A stretch of DNA of 64,000 nucleotides from Pythium myriotylum. Taxonomy: Eukaryota > Oomycota > Peronosporomycetes > Pythiales > Pythiaceae. This document shows positions 8,058-17,003 of the stretch, one piece after another. The notes under the pieces were generated by a model. The model did no database searches and had not been told where the DNA came from. It saw nothing but the letters and a program-made list of their open reading frames with translations. The stretch lies in contig JALJCQ010000012.1 of the NCBI GenBank assembly GCA_023091665.1, forward strand, positions 186,001 through 250,000. The letters are read 5' to 3'. How positions within the stretch are numbered: the stretch's first letter is position 1; every line of letters begins with the position of its first letter. A program made the position numbers and the translations under genes.

Positions 8058-11000
8058 ATGGTGTATCCGATGCCTCTAGTCTCGGATCTGCTCGAAAACC
8101 TTGAAGGAATGCTGTGGTTTTGCTCTCTAGACATGGCTAGTGGTTTTTGGGTCGTTCGGATGACGCCACGGGCTCAGAAGATCTCAGCATTCATTACTCC
8201 CTTCGGTTTGTATGAGTGGACCCGTATGCCCTTCGGTTTAAAGAATGCACCTCAGATCTACCAGCAGATTGTCGACAATGTGGTCTATAATACCTTCAAG
8301 ATCTCTAATAATGGCGGGTCTGAGGTTTACCCAGCGGATCCTGTCGATAGAAGCCCGGATCCCATCGGATCCCACTCCTCGGACGTGTTTGAGAACGGAA
8401 AAGTCGCGGATCCGAGCGAAGGGTCGCTCATGCAGCGCCGATCCTACATTGATGACTTCTTGTTGCCGGCGAAGACCTGGATTCAGCTCTGTGACCTTGT
8501 TGAACGCTTTCTGGACGCGTGTGTCTATTGGAACCTGTCTATCAGTGTCGAGAAGAGTGTCTGGGGCGTTCCCGTGGTAGAATACCTCGGACACAAGGTG
8601 GATCCTCAAGGAATCCTTCCAAATCTCAAAGATCCCTTTGCGCTGAAGGATCTGGCGTTCCCGACAACTCTACGTGCTATGCAGTCCTTCCTGGGAAGTG
8701 TCAACTACTATAGTCGCTTTGTGGACGACTTAGCGACGATTGCAACCGTCCTCTATGAGTGGAAACCCTTATTGAGCTCGAATGGACATTTATCCCGTCA
8801 ATTACAACGTCAAGATCAATATGGACCGCGGTCGATATCGGATCTTGCACCTGTCACAGGTTCTGTAACCGTCGGGGGTCTAGGATCTGTCACAGATCCT
8901 GAAACTGTCACGGATCTGGATCCGAGATCCATGGAAGGATCCCTGCAGCAGGAGAAGGCGGAACGTGCCTTCGAGATGCTCAAACGACGAATCCTTGAGG
9001 CTCCAAGGCTGAGGCACTTTGATCCTGCCCGTGATGTGGTCGTCGCTGTGTACGCGACAAAATGGTCCATCTCAGGTGCAGTACTTCAGGCTTACGGCGA
9101 TGTGTACGAACCTGTCCGTTTCACTAGTCGCGTGACCAAGCAGCACGAGCGAAACTACTCGGAGGCCGAGGGCGAGATCCTCGCCCTGCTCAGAGTCCTC
9201 GATATCTGCTATAATATGCTTGCTGGTAGGAAGATCCGCGTGCTCACAGCGTCGTCGACGCTGGGTTGGCTCTGGAAGACCAAGGGTCTACAGGGCCGAC
9301 TAGCTATATGGGCCGCTATGTTATCAGGCTGGTCATTGGAAATCCAGAAGGGGGTCGAAGAGATCCACGGCTTTCTAGGACTTGTCGCCGCAGGATCCTC
9401 TCCTAGAGACCACATGAATGAAGCTCTCGAGGCCATCTCGCCGCTCACGGTCAAGCGGAGGCCACGGATCCAGGTCCCAGTGCCGACCTTGCCGACAGAT
9501 ACAAGAGTGATTGTCGCTAGCTTTGATGGCTCGGCGAGATCTAAGCGAAAGGGCGGCTCCTGTAGTGCGATCCTGTGGAAGTTCCCTGAGTGGACAGTGA
9601 TTCTGAGTGCGTCCGAGTATTTCGACGACATCACAGTGAATGAGGCCGAGTATTGTGGATTTTTGCTCGTCCACAAGATGGCTACAGAGCTGAACCTCAG
9701 GGATCTGGTCATTTGTGGTGACTCAAAGCTGGTAGTCAGTCAGATCCGAGGGGAGATGGAGTGTCGAGCCCCAGGACTACAGTTGCTCCATGCAGAGGCC
9801 TGCAAAAAGGTCCAGACCCTGAGACGGTGCGACTTAGTACACGTGAAGAGAGAGTGGAACGCCGCGGCGGATCTACTTGCTACAAGGGCTCTACAGGCGC
9901 AAAGTGGGACGGATACAGTGGATCCAGAGCTGAGAAAGGACCTAGAGACAGTGAATCGTCTCGGTGAGGTGATCCAAGTGGCAGATCCGGTGTCTGATGT
10001 GAACAGAGTGTATGCGGTCCAAACGAGACGACAGAAACACCGGGAAATAAGGGATCTAAGCACTGCTGACGGGGATCCGGCTCAGGATCGACGCGTGAAT
10101 GAGGTTCACGACTCTGGAATGATTGCGAAGCTGCGTATAGACCGGATTCGCGTTGCACAAGAGGAAGAAGTGTGGATCCAAGACCTAAAACTCTTTCTAG
10201 CCGGAGATCTGACTCGATTAGACAGTGCAAGGCTCCAGAGGTGTGCTAAGGTGGCAGATGACTTCGAAGTTGACGAGGATGGACTACTGTATTACGTGAG
10301 CCGCCCGAAACGTCACGGATCCGAGGATCTAGACGTGCGACTGGTAATTCCGACTACGTTAATCGATGACGTGCTCCACCACTACCGCACGAGTGTTGAG
10401 GGAGGTCACCAAGGAGTCACTCGTACCTATGCGAAGATCCGACGGTACTGTTATTGGAGATCTATGTACAGGGATGTACAGCAGTATGTGGGGAGCTGTC
10501 AAGACTGTCAGACAGGCAAGGGAAGGCCGTGGATCCGAGGTCCATCACCTGGGAATGTACAAGCTACGTATCCTTTTCAAGTAATTGCAATGGATCACGT
10601 CCCCTCTATGCCCAAGAGTCATCGAGGCAACACAGAACTGCTACTGTGGGTGGATCTATTCTCCGGATACGTAATCGCGAAGGCAAATAGCAGCAGATCC
10701 GCCCCGGTGGTGGCTGAGGCGTACGAAGAGTGTGTGTTTCGAAGATTCGGAGCGAGTGAATGTATCCGCCACGATCGAGAACCCGGATTCATGGCTGAAT
10801 TCTTTGCAGCCTTCAACAAGCTGATGGGCCAGCGCCAGAGAGCTACGATGGCGTATCGGCCGCAGGCCAACGGATCCGCGGAGAGGATGGTACAGACACT
10901 TACAATGGCACTACGTATGTACGTGGAGGACGAAGGACAGCGAGACTGGGATGATTACGCCGAGCGATTGGTGTTTGCCATCAACACGTCGCACGATCGG

Positions 11001-11132
11001 ATCCGTAACGAAACGCCGTTTTACTTGATCCACGGCTGGGATCGAAAGACTACGTTGGAGAGCACGCTACTCTGTGGTAGTACAGAGACCCAGGACCTGG
11101 ATCCACGACGATGGAGGTTACGGATTCAATGA
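8058..11132 (+). CDS. pol: gypsy-1 Pol: RT, degenerate RNase H, second RNase H, integrase (broken at both ends)
   Basis: This 1024-residue frame continues RT from the break at 8036. Residues 1-150 hold the RT palm: YEWTRMPFGLKNAP, then a roughly 45-residue insertion rich in Asp/Pro, then active site SYIDDF near residue 130. Residues 320-395 resemble the gypsy RNase H but lack its acidic residues (YAT in place of DAS, TAS in place of TDH). Residues 485-610 are a second, complete RNase H: FDGSA, NEAEY, GDSKL and a final NAAAD. The integrase follows with an H-H-C-C zinc region (GGHQGVTR, CQDCQ) and catalytic MDH, RHDREPG and SAERM. TGA at 11130-11132 stops the frame, but the same frame continues into the chromodomain. 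Confidence 0.85.
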   Translation: MVYPMPLVSDLLENLEGMLWFCSLDMASGFWVVRMTPRAQKISAFITPFGLYEWTRMPFGLKNAPQIYQQIVDNVVYNTFKISNNGGSEVYPADPVDRSPDPIGSHSSDVFENGKVADPSEGSLMQRRSYIDDFLLPAKTWIQLCDLVERFLDACVYWNLSISVEKSVWGVPVVEYLGHKVDPQGILPNLKDPFALKDLAFPTTLRAMQSFLGSVNYYSRFVDDLATIATVLYEWKPLLSSNGHLSRQLQRQDQYGPRSISDLAPVTGSVTVGGLGSVTDPETVTDLDPRSMEGSLQQEKAERAFEMLKRRILEAPRLRHFDPARDVVVAVYATKWSISGAVLQAYGDVYEPVRFTSRVTKQHERNYSEAEGEILALLRVLDICYNMLAGRKIRVLTASSTLGWLWKTKGLQGRLAIWAAMLSGWSLEIQKGVEEIHGFLGLVAAGSSPRDHMNEALEAISPLTVKRRPRIQVPVPTLPTDTRVIVASFDGSARSKRKGGSCSAILWKFPEWTVILSASEYFDDITVNEAEYCGFLLVHKMATELNLRDLVICGDSKLVVSQIRGEMECRAPGLQLLHAEACKKVQTLRRCDLVHVKREWNAAADLLATRALQAQSGTDTVDPELRKDLETVNRLGEVIQVADPVSDVNRVYAVQTRRQKHREIRDLSTADGDPAQDRRVNEVHDSGMIAKLRIDRIRVAQEEEVWIQDLKLFLAGDLTRLDSARLQRCAKVADDFEVDEDGLLYYVSRPKRHGSEDLDVRLVIPTTLIDDVLHHYRTSVEGGHQGVTRTYAKIRRYCYWRSMYRDVQQYVGSCQDCQTGKGRPWIRGPSPGNVQATYPFQVIAMDHVPSMPKSHRGNTELLLWVDLFSGYVIAKANSSRSAPVVAEAYEECVFRRFGASECIRHDREPGFMAEFFAAFNKLMGQRQRATMAYRPQANGSAERMVQTLTMALRMYVEDEGQRDWDDYAERLVFAINTSHDRIRNETPFYLIHGWDRKTTLESTLLCGSTETQDLDPRRWRLRIQ

Positions 11133-11762
11133 CAGTACACTTATGCGCGCCGTGAGGCCAACGCCAGGATCCAAGCTGCACAAGCCGAGAGAGCAGACAG
11201 GGCGAACGCTGACGTGACGGTACATCCTCTGGAGGTCGGATCTCAAGTGTGGCTGTATAATGAACGAGTTAAGGAGGGTTTGGCAAGGAAATTAGCTCAC
11301 AAGTGGCACGGGCCCTTCCGTGTGTGCGAGATCCGAGACGGCTTCATGTATAAGCTCGAGATTGACGGATCCGGCTACCGATTGTCACCGTGGGTACATG
11401 TGTCGCGTCTAAAACCTTATCGGGAAGCTCCAATGAGACCACAAGTGCGGATCCGTGTACCAGAAGACCAGAGGTACGATTTCGACGAGGCTCTTCTGCC
11501 TGAGGACAGTTTCGAGCCAGATCCGGAGGATGGAATGTACGAAGTGGAAGAACTGTTGGATCGGCGTGTTGTACGACCAAGGACAAGGAATGCACGGAGC
11601 TATGTCGAGTACCACGTCAAGTGGAAGGGGTATGATGACCCGACGTGGGTTCGTGAGGAGGATCTGAACTGTGGAGGCTTGATCTACGATTTTAATCGTC
11701 GGGAACGTGCTCGTAATCGGTTTCAGATGATGCAGTCGACCGAGGAGCCGTCGGTGGAGTAG
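11133..11762 (+). CDS. pol: gypsy-1 integrase C-terminus and chromodomain (separated by a stop)
   Basis: This is in frame with the upstream pol after TGA 11130-11132; CGA to TGA would explain the stop. The first part is the integrase C-terminal GPY/F-like module (KWHGPFRVCEIRDG, then VHVSRLKPY). Residues from about 11545 are a chromodomain: YEVEELLDRR, then YHVKWKGYDDPTWVREEDL. The aromatic positions (Y, W, Y) are present. In chromoviruses this module directs integration to marked chromatin. The frame ends at TAG 11760-11762. Confidence 0.85.
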   Translation, partial: QYTYARREANARIQAAQAERADRANADVTVHPLEVGSQVWLYNERVKEGLARKLAHKWHGPFRVCEIRDGFMYKLEIDGSGYRLSPWVHVSRLKPYREAPMRPQVRIRVPEDQRYDFDEALLPEDSFEPDPEDGMYEVEELLDRRVVRPRTRNARSYVEYHVKWKGYDDPTWVREEDLNCGGLIYDFNRRERARNRFQMMQSTEEPSVE

Positions 11763-12339
11763 ATCCGTGAGGATCCATGGGGTCTGAGAGGGCCCTTGAC
11801 TTTTGCGTGCACATGGGAAGAGCAGAAGTCAGAATGTTGAAGAAGCATGTGTATGTATATGCATATGAAGTGTCGTATGGGGAATTGTACTGGAACTACA
11901 AGTCGAAGTGGTGCTAGCGGCTAGATCCGACGCGGAGAGGTCGAGATCAGTGAATTTCATGGCCGATCCAGGAGAAGGGACGACGACAGCCGCGGATCCA
12001 AGGCAAGACGTGATAAGTTGCGAGGATCCAACGCGAGGAAGACGAGATGGGACCAGATCTGCGGAGATACGGCTGGGGACGGATGGAATACGGCCAAGTT
12101 GACTCGACAACGGCATGTAGAGTGAGAATCCGCGAGAAGACGGCCTCTGAAGCGTGGATCCAAGGAGATGAAGGGTGAACACGGCGTGTGAAGCAAGAAT
12201 CGACGAGAACCAAGGCTGAAGAGTGAAGATCTGTTGCTAAAGTGTCAAGGCAAGATGAAGACCTGCGGATTGAAGACAAAGGACGTGTATTGAAGATTAT
12301 GCAGCCTCGCAACAGACAATACGACGCGAATCGACGGAC
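11763..12339. other. gypsy-1 region between pol and the antisense ORF
   Basis: These 577 bp have no domain-bearing frame. They carry four GGATCC sites and would serve as the 3' ends of both pol (plus strand) and the antisense ORF (minus strand). No terminator or polyadenylation motif was recognised. Confidence 0.5.
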
Positions 12340-15090
12340 CTACTCGACGGCATGGCCAGAACCGCTGCTCCCACCGTCCGACCCATCGTCTTCGTCGTCG
12401 CCAGGCTCTGTAGCCTCGGGATCTCGAGGCGGATGAGTCGCAGTCTGGCTGGGAAGGCGAAGACGCAGATGCTGGACACGATCAGGGGCGAATGAGCCGA
12501 GAATCTGGATCCGGTCGAGGATCGGAGTGTATCCAGGTGGCATCACCATGGGTGCGGGTCTAACGCGAGTGAAGATCCCTCGGAGTGGATACTGGTAGAG
12601 GCGAGCTGGATGACGGTGTGGATGGTTCGTGTAGTACAAGCGCCAAGGCTCGCGGTCATCAAGGTCCGCGAGTTGCTGAGGAAGCGAAGGAGCGTTGGAA
12701 CTGAAGTCAGGAAGCCATGGGTAGACAGCTTCTTGAGCTGGCAAGATCAGGAAGCTCGGATCCAGTAGGAACCGCTTGTCGAGGTACCCGTCGGCCATCA
12801 AGCGCAGGATTTCGATCAAGAGTGCACCTGATTTCGCCTGCCGTTTGCTCCAAAGCCCCTTCAAGTCCTTTCGCAGGGCCTGGATCCGAGCCACTAACGC
12901 GAGATCCGCGGCTGAAGGGTCTTGAGGAAGTACGAGTTGGTTGAGTATGTGCTGCCAGGGGATGTAATGCATCCGGTGCCAGAAGATCCGAGCAGCAGTC
13001 GAGACCCAAGAGCGCAGGAGACGGCGCAAGACGTTGTAGGGCGGACCCTGAGGAAAAGACCGTGGTTGAGGCATGTTCTGGACGATCGCGTCCCAGGGAG
13101 GCGGATGCGCGTCCTCGGTTGCGTCCAGGACCTGGCGAATCTCGTCTAGCGTCATCGTCAAGGTCGAAGGAGCGCGGGAACTCTGAGATTGTGGGAAGAT
13201 CTGCAGATCTTCAGGTCGAATGGCTCGGAACAGCGGATCTCGGTTCAACGGGATGTTCTCAAGGCTCGACGGTGCTTGTACACGCAGGATCATGTCGATG
13301 TAGGCACATGCTGCCCAGTACCGGTCGTAAGCCCCCGGATTCAGCACGCCAGCCGTGTGTATACGGAACTGGGCGCGTGTGAGCATCCCGAACTGAAGCA
13401 CGGTCCCTGGAGGCATCTCAGATTCCTTCTCCTCGCCAGAATCAATGGAAACGGGACTCTCAGAGCCGCTTAGACTTGGGGGAGACGGCGGAGTCACGGA
13501 TCCAGCGTCTGGTATATCCAACTCGGGCTCTGGGACGTCGTTAGGCAATGGTTCATGTGGAGATCCGCTGTGGAGGTCCAAAGTGTGCGTCGAGGTGTCC
13601 GAATCCGTGCCAGGATCAGGATCCGAAGGCCCTGTGTCCGTCCGAGGGCGTTTCGGCGGAGGACTCGGGGGTCTATCGTCTGGAAGGTGTTCACCGAAGA
13701 GCAGAAGGGACTGGGTAGACCGTGGCAACTGATGGAATGGTACATCTAGCTGGGCTGCGCCTCGATCTGCTTGATCTCCGTGGTTTGCTGGAGGAGCAGG
13801 GGCCGGAGGAGGAAGAGACGCCCCACTTGCAGCATCGGGCGGCGGTGGAGGTGGCTGGGAGCCAGATCCCGGCTGCTGTGGTGTTGTGCGCGGCCGTAGG
13901 TGACGACCAGCTGACGGATCCAAGCTTCCCGAAGCCGAGTCCAACATATCCGAGCGACGTCGACGACGGAGACGGGATTCCGCGTCACGGATCAACGCCC
14001 AAGCGGTCGGAGGCGACCAGATCTCATTAGAAACGAAGTGCATCACGACTTGAAGAGCAGCAGCAAGGCTGTGGCGTGGATCTGAAGCAGATCCATCGCC
14101 GGCGACGGAAGAAGGGCCTCCCGCCGTGATCTCTCGAGTCGAAAGCAAGGTGGAGTCGTGTTGAGCCTCTCGAGGACGGAGATCCGGTAGCTCCGAAGGA
14201 TCCAGAGCACGTTCAACCGAGATCGGGCTCGTACGTGCTAGTGAATGGCTTGGCGGGACTCCAGATCCGGTGCGTCTTCGCAAGATCGCGTCCAAGGTGT
14301 CAGTGAGAGCAAGATGGTCAGCACGTGCGACGGAAGAGACCTCCAGACGGCCCATGAGCAAACGAATCCGGCGCTCTTGTCGAATGACGGCTTCCTCGAG
14401 GAGGTTTACGTACTCCTGAGTGGCGCGAGTCAACTCCGGTGAAGGAAACGTCGAGATCCGTACCCGAAGCCGAACTTCGGCTTCCATGGAGGCCCGTTCG
14501 CGTTCCTCTATGGCGCGGATCCGGCCGTCATCGACCTCACTGAGTCTTTCCGTGGCCCGAGCGAGCGAATCTGCGGCGTCGTCGACTTCCGCTTCCAGAT
14601 CCGCGATCCGACGCGTCAAGCGAACAATCTGAGCGGCATCCACGCGGACCGTGGCGGATTCTCGTGCAGCTGAGGCAAGCTGTGTCTCGAGCGTGCGGAT
14701 CCGGCCTTCCAGCTCACGGACAAGACGGAGTCGACGGTCTGCTGCATCCTGCAGGTCGCCAACCGAACGCATGAAGGTCTGCTGCGCTGCGTCGTGAGCC
14801 TGATGGACCGTGAAGACGTGGCGACGAAGAGCTTCGTGTCGAGCATCGTAGAACTGGGCGACCTGTGCGAAGGAAGCTCCAGGAGGAGGATCCGCGCCGC
14901 CAGCGACGCAGTCCGGGCAGATCAACGAAGCAACGCTGCCGGCGTCTTGAGTTGATGCGGCAGGCGGAGGAGGCGAAGGTTCCGGACCTGGCGGTAAGCG
15001 TGGAGCCCCGCGGCCCCTTCCTGGCGTGCGAGGAGGCGGATCTTGCGCCGGCGGTGTGCTCGAAGGCGCTGGAGGTGGTGGATCCGACAT
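12340..15090 (-). CDS. gypsy-1 antisense ORF, Pro-rich / coiled-coil protein of unknown function
   Basis: This intact 916-codon frame lies opposite to gag-pol, between pol and the 3' LTR. The start chosen is the first ATG inside the internal region (15088-15090, MSDPPPPAP); the frame extends upstream to an ATG at 15216 within the LTR. The N-terminus is Pro-rich. Residues 58-96 show C-x2-C followed by LRRHVFTVH, reminiscent of a C2H2 finger with a long loop. Residues about 100-270 are an Arg/Glu/Ala-rich coiled coil. A Pro/Ser/Asp-rich acidic section follows, then a globular region (about 600-850) with many Trp and hydrophobic residues, and an acidic Ser/Gly tail. I do not recognise the family. 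Plant Tat-type elements also have antisense ORFs here. It is uninterrupted although pol is broken. Confidence 0.75.
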   Translation of the reverse strand: MSDPPPPAPSSTPPAQDPPPRTPGRGRGAPRLPPGPEPSPPPPAASTQDAGSVASLICPDCVAGGADPPPGASFAQVAQFYDARHEALRRHVFTVHQAHDAAQQTFMRSVGDLQDAADRRLRLVRELEGRIRTLETQLASAARESATVRVDAAQIVRLTRRIADLEAEVDDAADSLARATERLSEVDDGRIRAIEERERASMEAEVRLRVRISTFPSPELTRATQEYVNLLEEAVIRQERRIRLLMGRLEVSSVARADHLALTDTLDAILRRRTGSGVPPSHSLARTSPISVERALDPSELPDLRPREAQHDSTLLSTREITAGGPSSVAGDGSASDPRHSLAAALQVVMHFVSNEIWSPPTAWALIRDAESRLRRRRRSDMLDSASGSLDPSAGRHLRPRTTPQQPGSGSQPPPPPPDAASGASLPPPAPAPPANHGDQADRGAAQLDVPFHQLPRSTQSLLLFGEHLPDDRPPSPPPKRPRTDTGPSDPDPGTDSDTSTHTLDLHSGSPHEPLPNDVPEPELDIPDAGSVTPPSPPSLSGSESPVSIDSGEEKESEMPPGTVLQFGMLTRAQFRIHTAGVLNPGAYDRYWAACAYIDMILRVQAPSSLENIPLNRDPLFRAIRPEDLQIFPQSQSSRAPSTLTMTLDEIRQVLDATEDAHPPPWDAIVQNMPQPRSFPQGPPYNVLRRLLRSWVSTAARIFWHRMHYIPWQHILNQLVLPQDPSAADLALVARIQALRKDLKGLWSKRQAKSGALLIEILRLMADGYLDKRFLLDPSFLILPAQEAVYPWLPDFSSNAPSLPQQLADLDDREPWRLYYTNHPHRHPARLYQYPLRGIFTRVRPAPMVMPPGYTPILDRIQILGSFAPDRVQHLRLRLPSQTATHPPRDPEATEPGDDEDDGSDGGSSGSGHAVE

Positions 15091-15162
15091 GTGCGCGCGT
15101 GCGCCGGCCGATTGAAGAATGGAGCAATGTCGGCGCGCTCGTTGTGCAAACCCACCGACCTT

Positions 15163-15171
15163 GGGGGCGGA
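15163..15171 (+). promoter_or_regulatory. gypsy-1 polypurine tract
   Basis: GGGGGCGGA directly precedes the 3' LTR and is the expected plus-strand primer site. It contains one pyrimidine. Confidence 0.55.
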
Positions 15172-16023
15172 TGTGGTGATGTGGATTGAAGGAGAGAGGC
15201 CGCGGTCTCTCACCACCGTCTACCCCGTGGATCCGACGGTTAAACCGTCCCGCAGGAGCTCCGGTTGGGGATCCAGAGGGCCCTAATGTCCCTCGTTGTG
15301 GGTCCCGAGTCTCAGAAGGAAAGGCGAAGTTTAAGCTAGACTAGGCTAATTAGGCTAATATGTAGGGTACAGGTAGTAGGCGTAGGGTAGGTGCTGGATC
15401 TCGTGTCTCATGGTCTGATTTTGTGTGGAACACTCGGATCCGGGGTTAAAACCGGATTTATGTGGACCACATAAGTTGGGTCCGGACACGTGTCTGGCCG
15501 ATAACAAACAAGTTGCGATTTTCCCCCCTCAAGCTCAAGTCCCCGGGCCAAGCGGCGATCAAGAGGGAAGGTCAGAGGCACGCGTCAGCTGCGGTCAAGG
15601 TCAGGAGAACCCAGCGCGCCCCCCGCCTCGTGCAGCTTCAACCCTCAAGTCCCGTGGGTGGCAAGCAGCCCACGTTAAAGTTCCAGTGTCCCGAGACACT
15701 GTGGGAAGGTCAAGGTCGTTTTCAAGGTCGGATCCAAGCCTCGCGGCGCGGATCCCGTGTCAAGTCCTGCCGGTCGCGCTACGCACCGGATCCAGGCCAC
15801 GCCGCGCGTGTAACCGCTGCGGGGCCTCTCTTCCGCTCAAGGCTCAACGGATCTTGTCTTCTCCGCGCTTGCAACGCGGGATCTCGAGTCCACGGTCCCA
15901 GAACGGGTACAAGACCAAAGAACTGGGGCGTTTGTGTCCAGGGTGCGGTTGTTACCGAATCCTGCACAGACGCTGACGTGGGAAGCGCCCAGCAAGAGTA
16001 ATTTTGCTGCCCGCTACACCACA
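15172..16023 (+). repeat. gypsy-1 3' LTR
   Basis: This 852-bp copy of 2146-2997 has a single difference (A15587). It is followed by CCAA, the target duplication, and then directly by the resumed host gene. Confidence 0.95.
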
Positions 16024-16257
16024 CCAACTCCTGCTCCGACGACGCGCGCTCCAACACCTGCTCCTACGCCGGTGTTGACCCCGGCGAAGCTGTCCCCGGC
16101 TCCTGCTACACAATCGCCCAGCACGGGCAACAACATCCCGAACCAGTACGTCCCGGTGGCCACTACGCATGCACCGCAGGCGACAGCGCCGGCTCCGGTT
16201 GCTGGCGCTCCGTTGCCGACGACGGCCAGGCCAATCGACTCGCCTATCCAGCAGTAA
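16024..16257 (+). pseudogene. 3' remnant of the gypsy-1-interrupted secreted protein gene
   Basis: This is the C-terminal coding part of the gene whose left remnant is at 1917-2145. It reads PTPAPTTRAPTPAP, continues through [15 protein letters not shown], and ends DSPIQQ followed by TAA at 16255. The intact paralogue at 19849-23046 has the same C-terminus with few changes (T/H, K/R), and the 3' flanking DNA (AAGCTTTCTCCCCTGAAAG) is also shared. Without a promoter or start it cannot be expressed as a secreted protein. Confidence 0.85.
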
Positions 16258-16871
16258 GCTTTCTCCCCTGAAAGCACACAAAGCTGATTATCTAGGCTAC
16301 ACCGTTCGTTCGGTGTCTGAAGTGCGGATCCTCGGTATGCTTAAACGCCGAGTCAAAGTCAAGATAGACAATTCATTGTAAATACATGTTTTCAAAATAC
16401 CCTTCCGTGAAAGCTGGTCACCAGACTGGTGACCGCATGAACTTTGTGTCTACACTACACTGCATTTATTTGCGAGACATGAATCAATTTGGCGTCTCCA
16501 TGTTTTTGTAGAACGCAGTCTGTTAGCATATGGCTCTTACCCTGGCTGACCTCGACGATCCCTAAGGCTGGAGACCGCCGTCATGGCCTTGACGCTGGAG
16601 GCTTCAGCTTTAGTCGCCGGCGGTCGTCGCATTGAGAGGGTTAAGCCGGAGAGATGAGCCCGAGAGACCGAGATGGACCAAAACTGGCCATCTACAATCA
16701 GCTGAGAGCGGGAACATGCAACGAACCCTCGTATGGGCTATCACTCAGACCGCATAAAGGTACGCTCACGTCATTAGTCTCGGAAACGAAGTTGAACATG
16801 TTCGTAATCGTAGACCGGTTCCCTCCCACCCATGTGCGAGAACGGAGCCCTCGGCAACGGAGACTCGAGGA
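16258..16871. other. Intergenic flank homologous to 23047-25264
   Basis: This stretch has no gene. The first 130 bases match the 3' flank of the gene ending at 23046, a palindrome GGTCACCAGACTGGTGACC sits at 16416-16434 (second copy at 23808-23826), and 16490-16870 matches the 5' flank of the gene at 25313 (for example GAGATGAGCCCGAGAGACCG). It is the intergene of an older two-gene duplication. Confidence 0.65.
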
Positions 16872-16890
16872 GCTCACTCCACAATCCGCT
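16872..16890 (+). promoter_or_regulatory. Oomycete Inr+FPR-like core promoter of a dead paralogue
   Basis: GCTCACTCCACAATCCGCT fits the oomycete initiator (GCTCAYTYY) followed by the flanking promoter region (CAWTTTNYY, weak here). The intact gene at 25313 has the same element at the same distance from its start. Confidence 0.6.
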
Positions 16891-16919
16891 CGATGCAACA
16901 CAACAGCACCACACCAACA

Positions 16920-17003
16920 GTGAACATCGCCCGCGTGACCGCGCAGCTCGCCGCCATCGCTGCTGCCATGGAAGACGTCAACGCCAGCGGCTTTGGCTAC
17001 GAA
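16920..17003 (+). pseudogene. Truncated secreted protein gene (start codon lost)
   Basis: The translation matches the signal peptide and TGFGY start of the gene at 25313 (NIARVTAQLAAIAAAM, then SGFGY). The expected ATG is GTG at 16920-16922, and similarity stops after the GFGY motif at an A-run, so the mature protein is missing. A second short match (SGFGYDRGDYN) is at about 17284-17318, which suggests that about 280 bp were inserted or rearranged inside the gene. Confidence 0.7.

Larger units (their letters stand above)
2146..16023 (+). mobile_element. Ty3/gypsy LTR retrotransposon gypsy-1 (13.9 kb), chromodomain, dual RNase H
   Basis: Two 852-bp direct repeats (2146-2997 and 15172-16023) start TGTGG and end CCACA and flank gag, pol and a long antisense ORF. 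The target duplication is CCAA (2142-2145 and 16024-16027). The order gag, protease, RT, RNase H, second RNase H, integrase, chromodomain is Ty3/gypsy. The LTRs differ at one base (T2561 versus A15587), which implies a recent insertion. Pol nevertheless carries in-frame stops at 5828 and 11130 and frame breaks near 6000 and 8036. GGATCC is found about 70 times along the element, far above chance and above the rest of the window. At almost 14 kb it is large for the superfamily, because of a long protease-RT linker and the 3' antisense region. Confidence 0.95.
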
